Source of the DNA: Acidobacteriaceae bacterium KBS 89
GTDB lineage: Bacteria; Acidobacteriota; Terriglobia; Terriglobales; Acidobacteriaceae
Assembly: GCA_000381605.1 (NCBI GenBank)
Contig: KB906759.1
Location: forward strand, 1 to 64,000
Reading direction: 5' to 3'
Length of the DNA stretch: 64,000 bases
Below the pieces are notes generated by a model. It was not told the DNA's origin and did no database searches. It saw only the letters and a list, made by a program, of their open reading frames with translations. The position numbers were made by a program, and so were the translations under genes. This document shows positions 1 through 8,492 of this stretch, piece by piece; position 1 is the stretch's first letter; each line of letters starts with the position of its first letter.

Positions 1-942
1 AAATGGCTGGAAGAGCACGGTGTGAAGTCTGAGTTTAATGCCAGCGTCACCAATCTCGGCTTCTGCCATGATGCTGAGGGCTTTACTGTGGACCGTATTC
101 TTTGTGAACGCGACGGACGCAAGGACGAGATAAGGGTAAGGAACGAGGATTATGTAATCGTCACCCTGGGATCCATGACCGAGGCTTCCAGTTTGGGTTC
201 GATGGACTCCGCACCAATCCTCAAGGGCAAAAGCGACGGCGGTTCGTGGGCTCTGTGGGAGAAGATCGCCGATGGCCATCCTCAATTTGGCCATCCAGGC
301 AACTTCAACGATCATATCGATGAATCGAAGTGGGTTTCTTTTACTACGACCCTTCACGACCCAACCTTCTTCCACCTTATCAGAGACTTCACGGGCAATA
401 TCCCGGGCGAGGGCGGTCTTATTACGTTCCCTGAAAGTAACTGGCTTGTGTCAATCGTATTGCCTCACCAACCCCATTTCATCGGACAACCCTCGGACGT
501 AAATGTCTTTTGGGGGTATGGACTCTTCGTCGATAAACCCGGCAACTTCGTGAAGAAGCCATTGTCGGCTTGCACCGGCCGGGAGATCATGACAGAGATC
601 ATGGGTCACTTACGGATCGAGGCCGATACCCATAAAATATTGAAAACGTGTATATGCATCCCTTGCATGATGCCTTTCATAACCAGCCAGTTCCTGCGTC
701 GCGTCAAAGGCGATCGTCCCCGCGTAGTCCCTGAGCGCTCAAAGAACCTCGCGTTCATTGGGCAATTCTGCGAACTCCCTGACGACGTAGTATTCACCGT
801 GGAATACTCAGTCCGTTCCGCACAGACCGCAGTGTACTCGTTGCTCGGACTGAGCCGTACACCGCCGCCCGTATACAAAGGACACTACGATCCACGTGTT
901 CTCTTAAAGGCCTTCCTGGCGTTACACGACAAGAACGGCTAA
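1..942 (+). CDS. ohyA: Oleate hydratase, C-terminal 313 residues (5' end outside window)
   Basis: FAD-dependent hydratase family (formerly myosin-cross-reactive antigen) that adds water to the cis-9 double bond of oleate to give 10-hydroxystearate; cytoplasmic or membrane-associated. The reading frame is open from base 1, so the N-terminal FAD-binding half lies upstream. Recognisable family stretches are VIVTLGSMTEASSLG, NWLVSIVLPHQPHF and the C-terminal NLAFIGQFCELPDDVVFTVEYS. The visible part is intact to its stop. It is the left-most gene of the Usp-rich accessory island. Whether it shares the Crp-type operator of its neighbours cannot be seen because its promoter is outside the window. 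Family assignment is confident; substrate is inferred from the family. Confidence 0.9.
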   Translation, partial: KWLEEHGVKSEFNASVTNLGFCHDAEGFTVDRILCERDGRKDEIRVRNEDYVIVTLGSMTEASSLGSMDSAPILKGKSDGGSWALWEKIADGHPQFGHPGNFNDHIDESKWVSFTTTLHDPTFFHLIRDFTGNIPGEGGLITFPESNWLVSIVLPHQPHFIGQPSDVNVFWGYGLFVDKPGNFVKKPLSACTGREIMTEIMGHLRIEADTHKILKTCICIPCMMPFITSQFLRRVKGDRPRVVPERSKNLAFIGQFCELPDDVVFTVEYSVRSAQTAVYSLLGLSRTPPPVYKGHYDPRVLLKAFLALHDKNG

Positions 943-1314
943 GGAAGTTATTCTGCCGTTTCATCGGAATGTCTTGCTGGATTCGACAGTTCATTGCGAT
1001 CGCTAGACGCCGGCTCTTCCTCAAACGCTGGTCTTGAGAAGCCACAGGCGAGAAGTTGATCTCGCGCCCGGGGGCACTGGAAGGGCAATCAACACTGGGT
1101 GAGAGTTTACCCTGCAGCTCTCGCCGGGAGAGGAACGATATTCTGCGTTGCGGCAACGGCCAGAACAATGAGCGGCGGGCAGTCGCTTTTCGTACCGTAT
1201 CCGCTACACGGGCCGGCACAGTGCTTAAGGGTGGGGCAGTTCATACTCTGATGAAGTTCGACTGGCATAGAGGCCTCCCAATGAAGATTTTTAGTTCTTC
1301 TGTTACGCGGCGTC

Positions 1315-1330
1315 TGTGATGGCTGTCACG
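1315..1330. promoter_or_regulatory. Crp-type operator, one mismatch
   Basis: TGTGA-TGGCTG-TCACG, one base off the perfect dyad. It lies 119 bp upstream of the perfect site at 1434-1449, so the broken Usp gene at 1516 has two tandem sites in front of it. Confidence 0.6.
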
Positions 1331-1433
1331 TCGCGAATATCGGAGGCAAACCGGGTCGGCTCTGAAACGAGTTGGATCATGTAATGCCCGTGTCGGGACG
1401 CCTAGGTCACATATTCGAATTCGCGTCTCAGGG

Positions 1434-1449
1434 TGTGATAGCCGTCACA
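1434..1449. promoter_or_regulatory. Crp-type operator, perfect dyad
   Basis: TGTGA-TAGCCG-TCACA, a perfect inverted repeat with the half-site and 6-bp spacer typical of E. coli CRP sites. It is centred about 75 bp upstream of the start codon of the broken Usp gene at 1516. The same motif precedes the other Usp units of this island. Confidence 0.8.
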
Positions 1450-1515
1450 GACCTGAGCGCGACATCAGCTTTCTAATAGTTAGAAGAAAGGCACTTGGCA
1501 GTCTGAGGAACCCGT

Positions 1516-2405
1516 ATGCCACTCCTCGAAGATCGCGTTTCCATTGCAGTCGAGAAGATTCTGTTTGCGACCGATTTTTCTCTATCGTCAAAAAAGGCTG
1601 CTGCCTACGCGAAAGGGAGGGCCCAACGCTTTTCATCTACCGTTGAAATCGCGCATGTTTTCGACCCAGCCGTTGTTCCTTCAAACGAAGAAGCAGCCAG
1701 GGGAGAGTCGGTGACTAGTAGGCGTAGGGCAACCGGTGACAGACTAGAAGAAATAAAACAACGAATTTCATAATTCCGGAATTCTGGCTAAGACGGCCCT
1801 CACTGAAGGGCATCGCCCCTTCGCGGCTCTCTTGAAGATTGCAAAGGAACATCAGGTCGACCTGGTTATCGCCGGAACGGAGTCAAAGCTCGGCGCTGAA
1901 AGACTTCTCCTTGGTTCGACGACAGAAGAACTGATTCGGGAATGCACAAGTGCCTGTGCTGACGGTCGGCCCCAATGCCAGGCTTCCACAAGAAGGTCCG
2001 CTCGCTTTCAAAAGCATTATCTACGCTACAGACTTTTCGAAGGAGTCCGCACGAGCTGCGACTTACGCCCTTTCTTTCGCCCAGGACAGCGGCGCACATC
2101 TTTACTTCTGTTACGTTCTCAGCTTTCAGCCAGACAGGTCCGCGAAAACAGACTATTTAGATGAGGCGTTCCAGTCCGCTCTCAATGGGATAGTTCCTCA
2201 ATCTTCGTACGACTGGTGCAACCCGGAATGTGTAGTTGGACATGGTGACGCGGCCAAGGCCATCTTAGAACTGGCTGAAAAAGTAGAGGCCGACCATATC
2301 GTCTTGGGCGCACGTAAAGCGTCGTTCTGGCTTACTCACATCGCCCATGGGTTGCCCCCCGATTTGCTTGCACAGGTTACTTGTCCAGTAATGACAGTGT
2401 GTTGA
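1516..2405 (+). pseudogene. Universal stress protein gene, broken by two frameshifts
   Basis: Three consecutive frames together spell a two-domain Usp of about 295 residues. Frame 1 (from 1516) gives EKILFATDFSLSSKKAAAYA. A shift near 1755-1765 leads to a second frame with LLKIAKEHQVDLVIAGTESK and LLLGSTTEEL. A shift near 1938-1942 leads to a third frame with VPVLTVGPNA to the final CPVMTVC. The whole aligns from end to end with the intact gene at 6791-7678, including ALSFAQDSGAHLYFCY and SSYDWCNPECVV, so it is a decayed paralog of that gene. Two tandem Crp-type operators lie upstream. Sequencing indels are an alternative explanation. Confidence 0.85.
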
Positions 2406-2580
2406 AGTCTCTTTGCCCTGAGGTATTTCTATGCGAACGAGCAGCAAATCGTTCGTGATTCTCAGAGACCCACGATAGTACCGCTACCTTACTCGGTCTG
2501 TTTTCATTTGGACGTGATATGCAGATCTTAGATAGGAATGATTGTCCGTCTTCAATTTTCTAACACCAGAGTCGGCCTGC

Positions 2581-4467
2581 ATGAAAATCCTGGATAAAAC
2601 TCTGCTTCGCCAGCTCTCCTCGGAACTCTCTTCGCTTGTATCGAACATGCTCGATCTGGAAGCCGGTCTGCTCAAGCAGCCCACGGCTATCCATGAGGCA
2701 CATCGCCGCAGCATCCGGAATCTGGTCCACTATCTTGCGCTACGTCAGCGCGATCTCCGCCCATTGCAATCCCAGCTTGCCCTTCTGGGCCTTTCCTCTC
2801 TTGGCCGCGCAGAGAGTCACGTCCTTAGTACCATCCTGACCGTGCACCGCGCGCTGAATGCGCTGCTGTGTACCAGCGACTCACCGCCATGCCCTAAGGA
2901 ACGCCCCATCGAGTTTGACGAGGGGACACGGTTGCTGGAAGCCAACACCGACGCTCTCCTTGGTCCGGTTCCATCCGGCAGAAAGGTTCGCATCATGGTC
3001 ACCATGTCCTCGGATGCGGCTACGAACTATGAGCTCGTGCACGATCTCGTCAGGAATGGCATGGACTGCATGCGTATCAATTGCGCCCATGACGATCCGG
3101 AAGCCTGGCTTGGCATGATCCGCAATCTTCAGAAAGCCCGGGAAGAGACCGGCCGCAACTGCCGCATCCTGATGGATGTCGCTGGCCCCAAGCTTCGCAC
3201 GGGAGCTATCGAGCCCGGCCCCTCAGTGATCAAATGCAGGCCCCTGCGTGACCTCTACGGTCGCGTTGTGACTCCCGCGCGCATCTGGCTTACTCCGAAC
3301 GTCAATCCCGAATCGGCTCCCGGTCCGGCCATTGCGTGCATTCCACTCGCAACCAGGTTCCTCAAACAACTCAGGCAAGGCGACACAATTCGCCTGCGCG
3401 ATGCCCGCAAAGCGCAGCGCACACTGCGTATCTCTCAGGTTGTGGGCAGAAGTTGTTGGGCCGAGGCAAAGCAAACCATCTACTTCAAATCCGAGCTCCA
3501 GGTCAGCGCCACTAGCCGTGCCAAATCAGCGACGGATGGCGTTCCGAAGAATGCGCGGACTCGCATCGGTAAACTTCCAGCTCTTCCTCAAACGCTGCTC
3601 CTGAAGCCGGGCGATCTGCTCGTTTTGCATCGCGAGAACACCCTGGGAAGGCGGCAACCTATCGCGAGACGGGGGAACTCATCGCGCCGGCACAGATTAG
3701 CGTCTCTCTGCCCCAAGTACTCGATCATGCCAAACCCGGCGAGCCCGTGTGGCTTGACGATGGCAAGATTGGCGGCGTGTTTCGCACAGTGGATTCAGAT
3801 TTCGCAACCGTTGAAATCACACAAGCACGTCCCGAAGGGGAGAGACTTGGGGCGGAAAAGGGAATCAATCTCCCCGACACGCGTATTGATATAGGGGCGC
3901 TCACTCCCGAAGACCTGGAAGCGTTGAAGTTCATCGTTCAGCATTCGGACCTCGTCGGTTATTCCTTTGTCCGTACAGAGTCTGACGTTCATCAGCTCCT
4001 CGATCGACTGGAAGAGCTGGGCGGCCAGCATCTCGGCCTGATTCTCAAGATTGAAACCCGCAAGAGTTTCGACAATCTGCCGAACCCTCATTCTCGCCGC
4101 AATGCGAACGCGTTCCCTTGGCATTATGATTGCCCGCGGTGATCTCGCGGTCGAATGTGGCTATCAGCGCCTGGCGGAGGTCCAGGAGGAAATTCTTTGG
4201 ATCAGCGAAGCCGCTCACATTCCCGTAATTTGGGCCACACAAGTTCTGGAAACTCTTGCAAAAAAAGGCATTCCCTCGCGGTCGGAGATTACCGATGCCG
4301 CCATGGGTGAGCGCGCCGAATGCGTCATGCTGAATAAAGGACCCTACCTCGTCACGGCTGTTAGCGTTCTTGCGGACATCCTCACTCGCATGCAAGCTCA
4401 TCATGAGAAAAAGAGCTCCATGTTGCAACAACTCCATCTCGCCGCATGCTTTCCTACCACCTTATGA
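2581..4467 (+). pseudogene. pyk: Pyruvate kinase (long form) broken by two frameshifts
   Basis: Pyruvate kinase converts phosphoenolpyruvate and ADP to pyruvate and ATP. The first frame has a helical N-terminal extension of about 120 residues followed by RKVRIMVTMSSDAATNYELV, MDCMRINCAHDDPEAW and ILMDVAGPKLRTG, matching family motifs for metal and substrate binding. A shift at about 3640-3645 leads to WLDDGKIGGVF and DLVGYSFVRTESDV. A second shift at about 4085 leads to [31 protein letters not shown] and [20 protein letters not shown]. All catalytic blocks are present but split over three frames. An upstream in-frame TTG at 2542 is an alternative start. It sits between the broken Usp gene and a convergent intact Usp gene. 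It is a true pseudogene or carries assembly indels. Confidence 0.85.
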
Positions 4468-4545
4468 CGACCCTTTGTTTACCGGTAAGGGTGCCGCTGT
4501 CGCGCGCACCGTTAGCAAGTTCCGAGTGCTTCTGTCCGGGAATAC

Positions 4546-5475
4546 TCACAAAGAAGCGGCCGCAAGCGTTGCAGACGGTTGGGATGCGAAGGCTATGGTC
4601 AGAACGGGACACGGCGCCTCCGTAATGATGCGATACGCGATATGGCCAGGAATGCGCGAAGCTGCCATCGAAGCTTGACGTACGCCCAGGACGATCAACC
4701 TCGCTTTCTGCTGCTTGGCATACTCAACGACTGCGTTCGAGATCTCGCTACCATATGTGATCGCGCAAACGGGCGGATCGATTGTTGTGCCACTCTCGAT
4801 GGCGACATGTTGCAAGGCCTCGGTCATAATGTGAGGAATGATTTGGCTCCCCTCACCGCCTTCGAGCGTCCGCGGAAGCACATGCAGACAATGGAGGGGG
4901 GATCCGGTCGCTTTGCAGAAAAATGCCGCATCACGAATGGCATCCGTCGTTTTGAGGTGGAAGTCCGTCGCGAACACAACCGGGCCGTCAAGTTGGCCCG
5001 CCTTGGCAGCGTCTGATGCCTGAGGCCCAACGGTTAATACCGGGCACAGAGCTTTGCGGAGAACTGCCTCGGCAGTTGATCCGAAGACGAGGCGCTCAAA
5101 GCCATGAAGAGCATTCGTGCCGAGAATGGCAAGGTCGATCTCTTTTGATGTGATCGTCCGCAAAATCTCTTCGGAAGGGACGCCGCTCCCCATGATGGTT
5201 TCACACGGCACACCTGCTCGGCGGGCCAATTGGAAGAGGTCGTCAAGGGAGTTTCGAGCGCTTTCATAGATGCTGTCCAGCTCGGGTAGCTGCCCCCCTG
5301 TTTCAGGAGGAACAGCATTGGCGTACTCAAAGACATGCAGGATCAGAACACTTGCTCGAAGTTCAGTACACACAACAAGAGCAGTCTGAAAGGCCGCGTG
5401 CGATGCTGCTGAGAAATCAGTGGCGAGAAGGACGTTCTTGAAGGACATCACCGAATCGGCTATGGGAGTTTGCAT
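4546..5475 (-). CDS. Universal stress protein, two Usp domains
   Basis: A 309-residue protein with two tandem Usp domains (about 10-150 and 165-300). Each begins with a strand ending in ATDF (NVLLATDFSAASH and VVFATDFHLKTT) and ends with CPVLT (CPVLTVGPQ and CPVLTIAF). The nucleotide-binding loop of domain 1 reads ILGTNALHGFERLVFGST, so the second glycine of the usual G-2X-G-9X-G(S/T) motif is alanine; domain 2 lacks the motif. ATP binding is therefore uncertain. It starts 24 bp after the zinc-ribbon gene at 5500-5865 on the same strand, so both are probably driven from the Crp-type site at 5911-5926. No strong ribosome binding site is visible, which fits translation from an operon mRNA. Confidence 0.9.
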   Translation of the reverse strand: MQTPIADSVMSFKNVLLATDFSAASHAAFQTALVVCTELRASVLILHVFEYANAVPPETGGQLPELDSIYESARNSLDDLFQLARRAGVPCETIMGSGVPSEEILRTITSKEIDLAILGTNALHGFERLVFGSTAEAVLRKALCPVLTVGPQASDAAKAGQLDGPVVFATDFHLKTTDAIRDAAFFCKATGSPLHCLHVLPRTLEGGEGSQIIPHIMTEALQHVAIESGTTIDPPVCAITYGSEISNAVVEYAKQQKARLIVLGVRQASMAASRIPGHIAYRIITEAPCPVLTIAFASQPSATLAAASL

Positions 5476-5499
5476 TGGCTTGAGTCTCTTTCTGACACT

Positions 5500-5865
5500 C
5501 TATGGCGTATCGGAATAGTTGCGAGGTTTAGTCGGCTGCATAATGAAGAGCGGATTGCCTCGGATCTGATTGAAAGCGTCGACCCCTGGGCGCGATTGGC
5601 CCGGTGCCATGCCGAACGATCCATGGAGAACCGGGAAACTAACCGAAGATGCCGAATGAGGTGGATGTGGGCGGGGAGCGTCAGAACGCGGCCGAGCGGA
5701 GACACCCGCCATCGCGTCAAGACGCAGGGCCACGATTGGTACGCAAGCGGAGCAGAGCCAGAAGAACTCCGTATCCGCAGAGCGCCTTTCAAGTGCGTAG
5801 AGATCTCCCCCGTTGAGGAGTTTCAACTCTATGCGGCAAGGCGGGTTAGCGCAGCAACTGACCAT
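5500..5865 (-). CDS. Small Cys4 zinc-ribbon-like protein of unknown function
   Basis: A 121-residue protein. Near the N-terminus it has C4/C5 and C10 (SCCANPPC), then FFWLCSAC with C38 and C41, a spacing expected of a zinc ribbon; the C-terminal half is rich in Ser, Pro and Arg and looks disordered. The start ATG has a good ribosome binding site (AGAGGTG about 5 bases upstream), which together with the operator at 5911-5926 argues that this is a real gene rather than an open-frame artefact. It is followed after 24 bp by a Usp gene on the same strand. Small proteins with the same C-x5-C and WLCxxC pattern are, as far as I recall, common in acidobacteria. Function is unknown; a role linked to the stress regulon is inferred from position only. 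Confidence 0.65.
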   Translation of the reverse strand: MVSCCANPPCRIELKLLNGGDLYALERRSADTEFFWLCSACVPIVALRLDAMAGVSARPRSDAPRPHPPHSASSVSFPVLHGSFGMAPGQSRPGVDAFNQIRGNPLFIMQPTKPRNYSDTP

Positions 5866-5910
5866 GTGTCACCTCTTCAGCTAAATCTATTGGGTCTTGA
5901 AATCGAAAGC

Positions 5911-5926
5911 TGTGACAGAGATCACA
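5911..5926. promoter_or_regulatory. Crp-type operator, perfect dyad
   Basis: TGTGA-CAGAGA-TCACA, a perfect inverted repeat. It is centred 53 bp upstream of the ATG of the zinc-ribbon gene (start at 5865, minus strand), a usual distance for activator sites. It also lies just beyond the 3' end of the Crp/Fnr regulator gene. Confidence 0.8.
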
Positions 5927-5963
5927 GTTGGAATTGAAGGACGGGAGGCGGCTTCAGGAAACT

Positions 5964-6677
5964 TCAGGCCGAAAGCTGTTCCAGCCTCTCTGGAGAGAGG
6001 ATCAGAATGGAAGCACCGCGCATTTGGATCAGCTTCTGCCTCTTGAAGCGTCCCAACATGCGAGTGACAGTCTCGCGAGAGCTCCCGACCAAGTTGGCCA
6101 GTTCCTCGTGCGTGAGTGCCATCGTGAAGCGCATCTCAGGCTTGCCGCAGGACGCTGCCCTCCCCCAGTCCAGCAGCACTCCCGCAAGCCGGCCTGCCGC
6201 CGAACCGGACAGGGCCAGGCGCCGGGCATCGAAGAACGCCGCTTTGTACTCCTCTGAGAGCGATTTGGCTGCATGGAGGCTTGCCTCCCCGTGCTTCTGA
6301 AGAAAAGCGAGGAAGTCCTCCCGCCGGATATTCTTGATCTGCGTTGGCTCCATGGTCTCTGCTGTAACTTCGTAGGTCGATCCGGAGATGACCGCTCCCA
6401 GCCCAAGGACGTCTCCCGGCATAGCGATTTTGAGAATCAGGGTCCTACCCTCGCGTGAAGTGCAGGAAAGCTTGACCTGACCGGTGCAGATGACAAAGAC
6501 GCCATGGCTCGGCCCATCCTCCCGGAAGAGCTTCGCACCTTTCGGGAGATTCGCCTGCACGCCGATCGAGCCGAAATCGCTCAGCGCCTCTGCGTCGAGA
6601 TTACAGAACATACGCAGCGAGCGAAGCTCGCAACTACCGCAATCGCGTACCGGCCGAGCTATTGAAAGAGGAGACAT
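5964..6677 (-). CDS. Crp/Fnr-family transcriptional regulator
   Basis: A 237-residue regulator with a cyclic-nucleotide-like sensor domain (about 25-145, with FVICTGQVKLS and the PGDVLGLGAVISG turn), a dimerisation helix, and a winged helix-turn-helix (about 170-237). The recognition helix reads VGSSRETVTRML. Its R-E-x3-R pattern equals that of CRP (R180, E181, R185), the residues that read TGTGA, and differs from the E-S-R pattern of FNR that reads TTGAT. The N-terminus has C13-x2-C16-x8-C25, resembling the FNR iron-sulfur cluster cysteines. So it may sense oxygen, redox state or NO but bind CRP-type sites, and five such sites lie within 5 kb. The start has only a weak ribosome binding site. 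Effector is not determined. Confidence 0.92.
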   Translation of the reverse strand: MSPLSIARPVRDCGSCELRSLRMFCNLDAEALSDFGSIGVQANLPKGAKLFREDGPSHGVFVICTGQVKLSCTSREGRTLILKIAMPGDVLGLGAVISGSTYEVTAETMEPTQIKNIRREDFLAFLQKHGEASLHAAKSLSEEYKAAFFDARRLALSGSAAGRLAGVLLDWGRAASCGKPEMRFTMALTHEELANLVGSSRETVTRMLGRFKRQKLIQMRGASILILSPERLEQLSA

Positions 6678-6790
6678 TCCGAAAATGGCCTCTGCGCCAG
6701 AGGGACGTTGCCGATCTTGCCTTGAGTATATATTCTGCTGAATTACGATGCGTCGAGACTCGACTGTCGTGACTTATCCGCACCCATGGT

Positions 6791-7678
6791 CTAACATACC
6801 GTCATTACCGGGCACGTAGCCTGAGCCAACAGATCAGGGGTTACGCCACGCTCGATATGCGTCAGCCAGAACGATGCCTTGCGCGCGCCAAGCACAATGA
6901 GATCCGCCTGAACTCTTTCGGCTAGTTCGAGAATAGCCTTGGCAGCATCGCCGTATTGCACTACGCATTCGGGGCTGCACCAGTCATAAGAACTCTCGGG
7001 AATCATCCTTTTCAGAGCGGAATGGAACGCCCCATCCACGAGTTCCCTCTTCGCGATGGTGTCGGTCTGAACGCCGAGCGCGTAACAGAAATAAAGATGG
7101 GCGCCGCTGTCCTGGGCAAAGGAGAGTGCGAAGGTCGCGGCCTTCACGGCCTCGGCCGAAAAATCGGTCGCAAAGACAATCGTGCGGAAGACCAGTGGAC
7201 CATCTCCAGCAGGCTCGGCTTTGGGCCCTACCGTCAGTACCGGGCACTTGGCGCCGCGAATCAGATGCTCCGCTGTCGAACCGAGGATAAACCTGTCCAA
7301 TCCCGACTTGCCCGTTGTTCCGGCAACGATAACGTCGACTTGATGCTCCTTCGCCACCTTCAGCAGATCCTTGTAAGGTTGATGTCGTTCGGACGATGTG
7401 GTGCGGGCGTTGATCCCCGAGCCGCAGAAATCATTCCGCCAGCGCTCCAGGTTCTCGCGACTTCTCTTCCGCCTTTCGTTAATTGGCAGGCCAATCATGG
7501 CCTCTTCGTAAGATGTAACGACAGACGGATCGAAGACATGAGCAATCTCGACAGTGGAGGAGAATCGTCGAGCCAACGCTTTAGCGTAGGAGGCAGCTTT
7601 TTCTGAAGACTGGGAAAAGTCTGTTGCGAACAGAATGCTTTTGATTGAAACGGAAACGCGCTCATCAATAACCGGCAT
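6791..7678 (-). CDS. Universal stress protein, two Usp domains
   Basis: A 295-residue protein with two Usp domains: SILFATDFSQSSEKAA to CPVLTVGPK, then TIVFATDFSAEAVKAA to the C-terminal CPVMTVC. Domain 1 has a complete nucleotide loop, GTTGKSGLDRFILGST (G-2X-G-9X-GS); domain 2 has GARKASFWLTHIERG and lacks it. The start ATG has GAGGTG 6 bases upstream. A perfect Crp-type dyad lies about 105 bp upstream of the start at 7777-7792. It is the intact paralog of the broken gene at 1516-2405. It follows the regulator gene in the chromosome (6791 against 6677) but precedes it in transcription, so the two could be co-transcribed across a 113-bp gap. Confidence 0.93.
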   Translation of the reverse strand: MPVIDERVSVSIKSILFATDFSQSSEKAASYAKALARRFSSTVEIAHVFDPSVVTSYEEAMIGLPINERRKRSRENLERWRNDFCGSGINARTTSSERHQPYKDLLKVAKEHQVDVIVAGTTGKSGLDRFILGSTAEHLIRGAKCPVLTVGPKAEPAGDGPLVFRTIVFATDFSAEAVKAATFALSFAQDSGAHLYFCYALGVQTDTIAKRELVDGAFHSALKRMIPESSYDWCSPECVVQYGDAAKAILELAERVQADLIVLGARKASFWLTHIERGVTPDLLAQATCPVMTVC

Positions 7679-7776
7679 AAGGCACCTCGATCGCTTTTGT
7701 GGGAGCGCTTTGCGCTCGCTACCAGAAACATTTGCTGGCTTGTGATTGATTGAACTCTCTGGCTGCCACCAGGGTC

Positions 7777-7792
7777 TGTGACCACCGTCACA
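7777..7792. promoter_or_regulatory. Crp-type operator, perfect dyad
   Basis: TGTGA-CCACCG-TCACA. It lies between the Usp gene starting at 7678 (minus) and a region with a strong ribosome binding site at about 7900 (plus), so it could act in either direction. The distance to the Usp start is about 105 bp. Confidence 0.75.
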
Positions 7793-7908
7793 AACCTTCC
7801 GTCAAGGTTGAAGGAAGATGGGAGCACAGTCGCAAGTGCTCGTTGTGTCGTTCCCCTTAAAACGCGGAAAACACGCCCATAAGCGAACGAGGAAGAAGGA
7901 GGTCGACC

Positions 7909-7944
7909 ATGAAGGCTATTCTGAGTACTGGATCTCTACGATGA
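7909..7944 (+). other. Possible 11-codon leader ORF with strong ribosome binding site
   Basis: AAGGAGG is followed 6 bases later by ATG and 11 codons (MKAILSTGSLR) ending in TGA, whose last bases overlap a new ATG. The ribosome binding site is among the best in the island, yet the frame stops at once. Either it is a leader peptide coupled to the membrane protein frame downstream, or the remains of a frameshifted gene: the +1 frame continues open as YDDSRSACDLAETG. I do not recognise the product. Confidence 0.3.
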
Positions 7945-7995
7945 TTCGCGGTCTGCTTGCGATTTGGCCGAAACCGGGTCTTGTTCATTCCAGAG

Positions 7996-8376
7996 ATGGC
8001 ATCGACGATTCTGCTTCTTCCCTTTGCTATCGCGACCTCGATTCTTTGCCTGGCGGCGTATGGGACGATTGATAGCGCGATCGTTTTTACAACCAGCTTT
8101 CTGATCCCCCGCACCGTCCTGGCCGCCAGAGGGATCTCAGTCCACCACGGGACAAAGTGGTGTTATGCCTCCGCCTTCGTAGCCGCGTTCTCCGCGATAG
8201 CACTACTTTTCGGCACAAACCTCAATCCAAGTGAACTTGCCTGGTTGATCTATGGCTGCCTCGCGGTATTGGTGTCAATCTATTCGCTTTATCTGCGCGC
8301 ATGCTCTTTGCCGAGCCGGAGTTGCTTCATACCGCAAATGCAGTACCGGAGCCTAAAACGGTCGCAATCGCTCTAG
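7996..8376 (+). CDS. Small hydrophobic protein, probably membrane-bound
   Basis: From the ATG at 7996 it encodes 126 residues with about three membrane segments (ILLLPFAIATSILCLAAYG, then WCYASAFVAAFSAIALLF, then LAWLIYGCLAVLVSIYSLYL) and a basic C-terminus. I do not recognise a family. The frame is open from 7957. The chosen ATG has no strong ribosome binding site, so the true start may be upstream, and the gene may be a truncated or frameshifted remnant as at its neighbours. Support is the consistent hydrophobic pattern and position downstream of the Crp-type site at 7777. Confidence 0.4.
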   Translation: MASTILLLPFAIATSILCLAAYGTIDSAIVFTTSFLIPRTVLAARGISVHHGTKWCYASAFVAAFSAIALLFGTNLNPSELAWLIYGCLAVLVSIYSLYLRACSLPSRSCFIPQMQYRSLKRSQSL

Positions 8377-8492
8377 GATAGATGGGAGCAACGGAATCTC
8401 GAAGACTTCTGGCGAGCCCACCAAAACCTCGCAAACGACCGGCACGCCCCGTGATACTGCGAGTCCTAATACTTGCATCAGTGGACCATTAC

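Larger units (their letters stand above)
943..1515. other. Intergenic region with no credible gene; carries two Crp-type operators at its right end
   Basis: I see no convincing coding sequence in these 573 bases. Open frames on both strands have no family-like sequence and no clear ribosome binding site. The only structured elements I recognise are two tandem palindromes of the TGTGA-N6-TCACA type at 1315-1330 and 1434-1449, listed separately. The region may contain the decayed remains of a gene lost from between oleate hydratase and the broken Usp gene, but nothing is recognisable. Confidence 0.5.

Noticed and set aside
794-1319. Overlapping open frames on both strands after oleate hydratase
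   Set aside because: No ribosome binding site, no family-like residues, and the minus frame overlaps the end of an intact gene.
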